Shown in pieces: positions 58,600 through 64,000 of a DNA stretch of 64,000 nucleotides; within the stretch, counting starts at the first letter, position 1, and the number at the start of each line of letters is the position of its first letter. The notes below the pieces were generated by a model, which was not told the DNA's origin, did no database searches, and saw only the letters and a program-made list of their open reading frames with translations. The stretch lies in the NCBI GenBank assembly GCA_016081115.2, contig CM071934.1:58265267-58329266 (forward strand). The letters are read 5' to 3'. This DNA is from Rehmannia glutinosa (taxonomy: Eukaryota > Streptophyta > Magnoliopsida > Lamiales > Orobanchaceae). The position numbers and the translations under genes were made by a program.

Positions 58600-61500
58600 T
58601 GCGAGTTCAAGAACAGTGAGTGCCAAGGAACCTGGTACATGGATAGTGGTACATTCCCGACATATGACAGAAATAAGAGAAATCAAAATTCAAGGAAGTC
58701 AAAGGAGCCAAAGTCATATTTGGAGGAAATGAAGCTCCTGGTGAAATAAGAGGCATTGGATCCATCAAGAGGAATGGATTAGAAATCACGGATGTTGCAT
58801 ATGTTGAAGGACTCAACTTCAACCTATCGAGTATCGATCGGCTCGTGACAAGGGCTACAATGTTGGATTCAACATGGGTGTATGCCAAATCAAGGATATT
58901 GAATCAAATGAAGTTGTCTTTGCAAGGAAATAGACGAGAAGAATATGTATGTAGTGGATTGGTCAACCGCAACACCCAAAGACTGCTACTAGCAAAGAAA
59001 GCAAATGAATCAAATTGGTTGTGGCACAAAAAAGCCGAGTCACCCGAATTTCAAAACAATTAACAAGCTAGCAAGAAGTCATCTTGTAGAAGGACTTCCG
59101 GACTCGATATCTGAAGGAGAGTATATGTGATGCATGTCGGAAGGAAAACAAATCAAGTCGTCATTCAAAGAAAAGACATGCCCATCCTCAACAAGAATAT
59201 TGCATCTACTTCATATGGATCTATTTGGCCCAAAGGAACCAAACAAAGATAAGTGGAAAGAAATACACCTTGGTGGTAGTAGATGACTACTCAAGATATA
59301 CATGGACAATATTCATGTGCAAGAAGAAAGAAACCCTACAAAAACTACCACAAATTGATGAAGAGAATTCAAAATGAGAAGAGTCAAACCATTATCAAAA
59401 TAAGATCGGATAGAGGAACCGAGTTTGTCAATGGAATAATAACTCGATTGTATTGAGAATGGTATTGGTCATGAACTATCGCAGCAAGAGGACTCCACAA
59501 TGAGAATGGAGTTGCGAAAGAAGAACAGAACCCTCAAAGAAGCGGCCAAAGAACCATGTTAGTCAAGCGGTTACCAAAAAGATTTTGGGTGAAGCAATCA
59601 ACACAACTTGCTACACCCAAAACAAATGTATGATAAATAGACAATTGACAAAGACTCCTATGAGATCCGGATCGGAAGAAAACCAAGTGTTGCATATTTC
59701 GAATATTTGGATGTAAATGCTTCATCCACAACAATGGCAAAGACAACCTAAAGGCTTTTGATGCTAAAGGTGATGAAGGTATCTTCTTAGGATACTCAAC
59801 AAAGCAAAGCCTCACGAATACTCAATAAAAGAACTATGGTTACAGAGGAATCCATTCATGTAGTATTCGATGAGCCAAATGTAAATGGAGAAAACATTGA
59901 AGAGTCACCGATAAGTTGAAACATCCAATCATACGAGAAGAAGAGTCCCTACGCTGGTTGAAGTCAAGCCGTATTATCAACTCGAAAGAAGATGAGATAG
60001 TTTGAATCTCAAAAGCGGTGGAAAATTTGCGCTAAGTGACCACGAAAGAGCTGACCACAAAGAACACAACTGCAAGTCGATCAATCCACTAACTTACTCC
60101 AACCTGATGTAAGATGGCTGAGAGACCATCCACGAGAACTTGTCATTGGAGATATGAGAGAAGGTGTCAAAACAAGATCCGAGAACTCAACAAGAAGCTA
60201 TGTTCACATGCTTCATTTCGCAAATAGAGCCAAAAGATGTGTCACAAGCATTGGATGACACACATTGGATTCAAGCTATGCAAGAAGAGTCAATCGGTTT
60301 GAGAGAAATAAAGTATGGGAACTAGTGCGAAGACCCATACATCAAAATGTTATTGGAACCAAATGGGTATTCGTAAATAAGATGAACGAGGAAGGCTCGT
60401 GGTAAGAAATAAAGCAAGACTAGTAGCCAAAGGATATTGCCAAGAAGAAGGGATAGATTTTGATGAAACATTTGCCCCTGTAGCAAGATTGGAAGCTATA
60501 AGGATGTTTCTTGCCCATGCACTCACAAGAATTTCATTGTATATCGGATGGATGTAAAAGTGCATTCCTAAACGGTTTATTGGAAGAAGAAGTATATGTT
60601 GAACAACCTCCGGATTTGAGCGTAAAGACTCTTGGAGACAAGGTATACAAACTCAAGAAAGCCTTGTATGGATTGAAACAGCACCCGTGAGCATGGTATG
60701 ATACCTGTCACAATTCCTAACCGAAAATGGATTCACAAAAGGAAAAGTAGATAGAACACTTTTCGTAATTCAAGACAAAAAAGAGAGTATCTTTGCTTGT
60801 TCAAATATATGTGGATGACATCATTTTTGGATCCACTAACAAAGAGTCAGTGAAAAATTCTCAAACCTCATGCAAAACAAATTTGAAATGAGCATGATGG
60901 GAGAGCGACATTTTTCCTTGGACTTCAAGTGAAACAAATTTGAAGGATGGAACCTTCATAAGTCAAACAAAATATACCAGAGATTTAATGAAGAAATTTG
61001 GTATGGAAGAAAAGTCTTACAGAAAAATACCAATGAACACATCACCAAAATGGACATGGATGCGGATGGCAAGCCTGTAGATCAAACAAGATACGGGGCA
61101 CTTATTGGATCATTGCTCTATCTCACAACAAGCGCGGACATCACCTTTGTCAGTAGGTGTATGTGCAAGATTTCAATCTGCTCCAAAAGAGAGCCATATG
61201 ACAAAGAAAGCTAATAGAGAATATTGAGATACTTGAAAGGAAGCCAAGAAGTAGGCGTATGGTATCCAAAGGAAAGTGGATTCAAGCTAATTGGCTATTC
61301 GACTCACTTCGCTGGATGCAGAGTGGACAGAAAAGCACTTCGTGCACTGTCAAATGCTAGGAAACAGACTAATTTCTGGTTTAGCAAGAAGCAAAACTCA
61401 ATAGCCACCTCTACAAATGAGCGGAATACATAGGCTGGGCAAATTTGTTGCCCAAGTCCTATGGATGAGACAACACCGAGAGACTATGAAGTTGAAGAAA

Positions 61501-61740
61501 AGAAATTCCAATCATGTGTGATAACACAAGTGCCATTGCAATCACTCAAAATCTCGTGTTGCACTCAAGAACAAAACATATAGATGTCGGATATCATTTC
61601 ATAAGAGATCATGTTGAAAAAAGAAGGACATTATCTTGGAATACATCTCCACCGATAAACAACTAGTGACATCTTCACAAAACCATTATGTGAATCAAGA
61701 TTTGAAGAACTCAAGCATGAGTTGGGGTTAATTGAGTGGT
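58600..61740 (+). pseudogene. Copia E pol: protease, integrase, RT, RNase H
   Basis: Protease block GTWYMDSG at about 58630-58655, degraded after it (the usual CSGHMT-like part reads TFPTYD). Integrase has NWLWHKKAESPEFQNN and DACRKENKSS-type remains (59010-59155) and TLVVVDDYSRYTW (about 59270-59305). RT shows AKGYCQEEGIDFDETFAPVA (60427-60485), the YVDD box (60808-60819) and KFGMEEKSY (about 60993-61020). RNase H and the C-terminus carry HSRTKHIDVGYHFIRDHVEK (61567-61620) and FEELKHELGLIEW before a stop near 61740. Many indels; inactive. Confidence 0.88.
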
Positions 61741-62279
61741 GACACTGCATAAATCAAAGAAGAGTATTAGAACAGAAAAGAAGTGAAAAAGAGCTGAAAA
61801 CAAAAATCAACTTAGTAAATCAATTTTTATCGGAAAGACAAACTACACCAAGAGAATCTGCGAGGAGTAGAGTTAAATCGCCTAAGAGATAAGTCAATAA
61901 CTTATGAGCAAAGTGACAAAAACGCATCGTTTTAACTTAAGCGGGAATGTTTTAAGGAACACGTCAAAGATAATGATGATGTGTACAGACATAAAGCCGC
62001 ACACTAAGCTTATGATTGGATATAAATGTTTGCCGCATTAAATACGAGACGTGAAATGCTCAATAGGCGTCGAAATCCAAGCCGTTGATTTCGATCACAA
62101 TTCAAAAACCGTCTGCACGTCCTTTCATAAACCATATTTAAACCATTTTCGTCCGTCTCTCTCTCACACTTCTAAAAATTGTTCATCTTTTTCTCTCAAA
62201 AGCAAAGGCAAACTACTCTCGAAACCCTATCAACATTCTAATCAATTTCTCGAGACTTTTCTTGATATAATTCTGAGAA

Positions 62280-64000
62280 ATGGCACCAACTTACGACTTT
62301 ACTAAGTTAGGAAAGCAAATCCACACCAGTTCGACGGTGGATTTCGACGGAATGGTAAAGCGGGGTCCGACGACACCCTGGTGAAGAAAATTGCTGAAAA
62401 GTTGGAAACATCCGGACTAAAACCGTTTCTAACGCTGGAATATCCTATGACCTATGTGGAGGAGGTCGCACATATTCTACGTGAATGCCGAGATTCACGA
62501 CGAAGGAATCAAGTCATCTTCACGGAAGCAACACTATTACTCGCCAAGGATTTGGTCAATATTGCTCACTACCTGCAAGGAGCAAGCGAGATTAAGGAAG
62601 GCGATGTAAACTTGGGCGACGCATGGAAAGAAAAATAGCCAAGTCCGATCTTGATGATAAAATTATATACACAAAGAAACAAGAGATGGCAACAAGGAGG
62701 ATTATCACAAATTGTTGGACATAGTTGCCAAATGTATCGACATCAAATTTGGCACTTTGACCAACTATCAAAGGCAAAGCTGATTGTGATGGCCGCAATC
62801 ATCGAAGAAAAGAAGATAAATTGGGCTGAGTTTATCTACACAGACTCGCGAACGCGGGGAACAAGTCCTTCAAAGAAGATGGCACATTTGGAGGATCCCT
62901 GGATATGGCCTAGTGATTGGCCGGCTATTGGAGGTGAAAGAGTCCTCTTAGACATGGGAAGGCCTTCCATGTTAACAAGAGGATGTTCGAGCTAACCTCT
63001 CTCGGTGCTCGAAGCGAGCTTATGCCAAGAGAGTCGACACAATGAGGGGGAATCACCGACCCCAAGATACAAATGCTTCCTCCAGCCAAGAAGAAAGCCC
63101 GCCCTGCAATGCCCAAGAAGATCACGCCCCTGCAAAAAAGAAAACCAAACATGCTCCCCGCCCCCTCGCAAAGAGTCACCGCCTGCCCAGCCAGAACTCG
63201 TGTCACCCGCCCCAGCGGAGAGGTCGAGAAGGACTCACAAATACCTTCTCCGATCGTCAAAAGGAGGAGAACCGATGCCTGCACGATTTACCTCCTCGAA
63301 ACAAACACAAGACTGCCCCCGCCGCCAAGACTCGAGAGGACACCGCCTCGAACTTAAATTCCCCGGTACAAACCTCGAGACGAAGAAGACTCGTCAAGCG
63401 GTCGAACAGAGAAACCAAATTAGAGTGGTCGATTACTCGGCTAGCACAAAACCGGAGACTACCGGAGAAGTAGAGTCTCCGGATGTAGTTGATGAAACAG
63501 CCAAGTCTGCAAGCGATCACAGAGGCAACCCAAGACACAAACAGTAGCTCACACAAACAAACACAAGAAGAACCACCCAAGCAGATAGTGATGTAATGAT
63601 CCTATCTCCACCTTACCCGGACATCCAAAATCGTCTGCGTGAGTGGAGAAAATGGAAGTTGAGCAAGTCGAGGGAACAGTTCCAACGGCCCGAGTTCATA
63701 GAAGAAGAAGAGAATCGCTAAATTTCCTCGACTAACTATCGTGCTCCCAAAGACTTGATGAGGACAACGCTTAGACATCCTGCAGATCTACAAGGACATG
63801 GAGAGAGCAAAGCAAGTCAAGAAGCCAAGCACGTGAGAAGGCAAGATCCGCCTATCTCCCGCACCACGTAACACTTCCATCCTCTTCTTGATGTCTTCTC
63901 GGACAGGCCGTGATGAGGATCCGCAAAATGTCCGCCACGTAAAGAGTTACAAATGCAAAGAAGTTAATCGCATGAATCAAGAATTCTTCACGAGCAAAGA
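62280..64000 (+). pseudogene. Copia E post-pol ORF3, partial at window edge
   Basis: ATG at 62280: MAPTYDFTKLGKQIHTSSTV. A one-base loss near 62365 shifts to the frame KKIAEKLETSGLKPFLTLEY, MTYVEEVAH, then LAKDLVNIAHYLQGASEIKE and GDVNLGDAWKEK (62381-62638), and again to KLIVMAAIIEEKKINWAEFI (about 62775-62835) and MAHLEDPWIWPSDWPAIGG. After 63040 the sequence is Lys/Pro/Arg-rich (PPAKKKARPAMPKKITP; QIPSPIVKRRR; TTGEVESP). Each part has a counterpart in Copia D, so ORF3 belongs to the element family and is not a chance insertion. Function unknown. The N-terminal part may be a plant 'transposon protein' domain. Confidence 0.6.

Larger units (their letters stand above)
54601..64000 (+). mobile_element. 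Copia element E, same family as D, truncated by the window edge
   Basis: Plus-strand copy with 5' LTR (54601-56146), primer-binding site TGGTATCGGAGC (56149-56160), gag, pol and ORF3. The 3' LTR lies beyond the window. It is collinear with Copia D including the post-pol region. The target string GTGCT precedes it (54596-54600), but the second copy cannot be checked. Coding frames are broken by many small indels. Confidence 0.9.

Overview
This is nuclear plant DNA, most likely from an asterid dicot. Genes have many GT-AG introns, intergenic DNA is very AT-rich, and transposable elements of several classes are nested. The broken resistance gene is closest in style to the R1/late-blight-type CC-NB-LRR proteins that are abundant in Lamiales and Solanales, and I lean towards Lamiales. 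No bacterial, organellar or CRISPR features were seen.

Layout. 1-6.4 kb: gene-poor DNA with a decayed LTR end, a ~51 bp tandem array and a complete non-autonomous hAT-like element. 6.4-15.2 kb: a clean 12-exon gene (+) for a WDR74/Nsa1-like ribosome-assembly factor, its introns loaded with a hAT element, two foldback elements, a short inverted-repeat element and a Mutator-like element; three have clear boundaries. 16.3-17.0 kb: a 5'-truncated, frameshifted mitochondrial pyruvate carrier (MPC1) copy (-). 18.1-26 kb: Copia remnants and a pseudogenised R1-like NLR, in which a block made of an LTR plus the start of the surviving NLR sequence occurs twice. 26.5-46.3 kb: a nested cluster on the minus strand, made of a Copia LTR with its RNase H tail abutting a LINE, and the LINE's ORF1 split by a 14.1 kb Copia element (29990-44099) with both LTRs, PBS, PPT and near-perfect target-site repeats. 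47.5-50.2 kb: a six-exon plant O-fucosyltransferase gene (-), intact in exons 2-6 but with three frame breaks in exon 1. 50.4-50.8 kb: a SINE with a duplicated tRNA-like head and target-site duplication. 50.8-54.6 kb: AT-rich DNA with a microsatellite. 54.6-64 kb: a second copy (+) of the same large Copia family, running off the window.

The most unusual content is the large Copia family. Both copies carry several kilobases after pol, with a third open reading frame (start at 36376 on minus, 62280 on plus). It is preceded by a UTR-like leader and codes for a globular N-terminal domain followed by a Lys/Pro-rich tail; the N-terminal domain is reminiscent of the 'putative plant transposon protein' family. 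The second notable feature is the duplicated LTR-NLR junction, where a retrotransposon LTR lies directly against NLR coding sequence.

Only the WDR74-like gene looks fully functional from sequence. The O-fucosyltransferase may be functional if its exon 1 indels are sequencing errors. Everything else that codes is mobile or broken.
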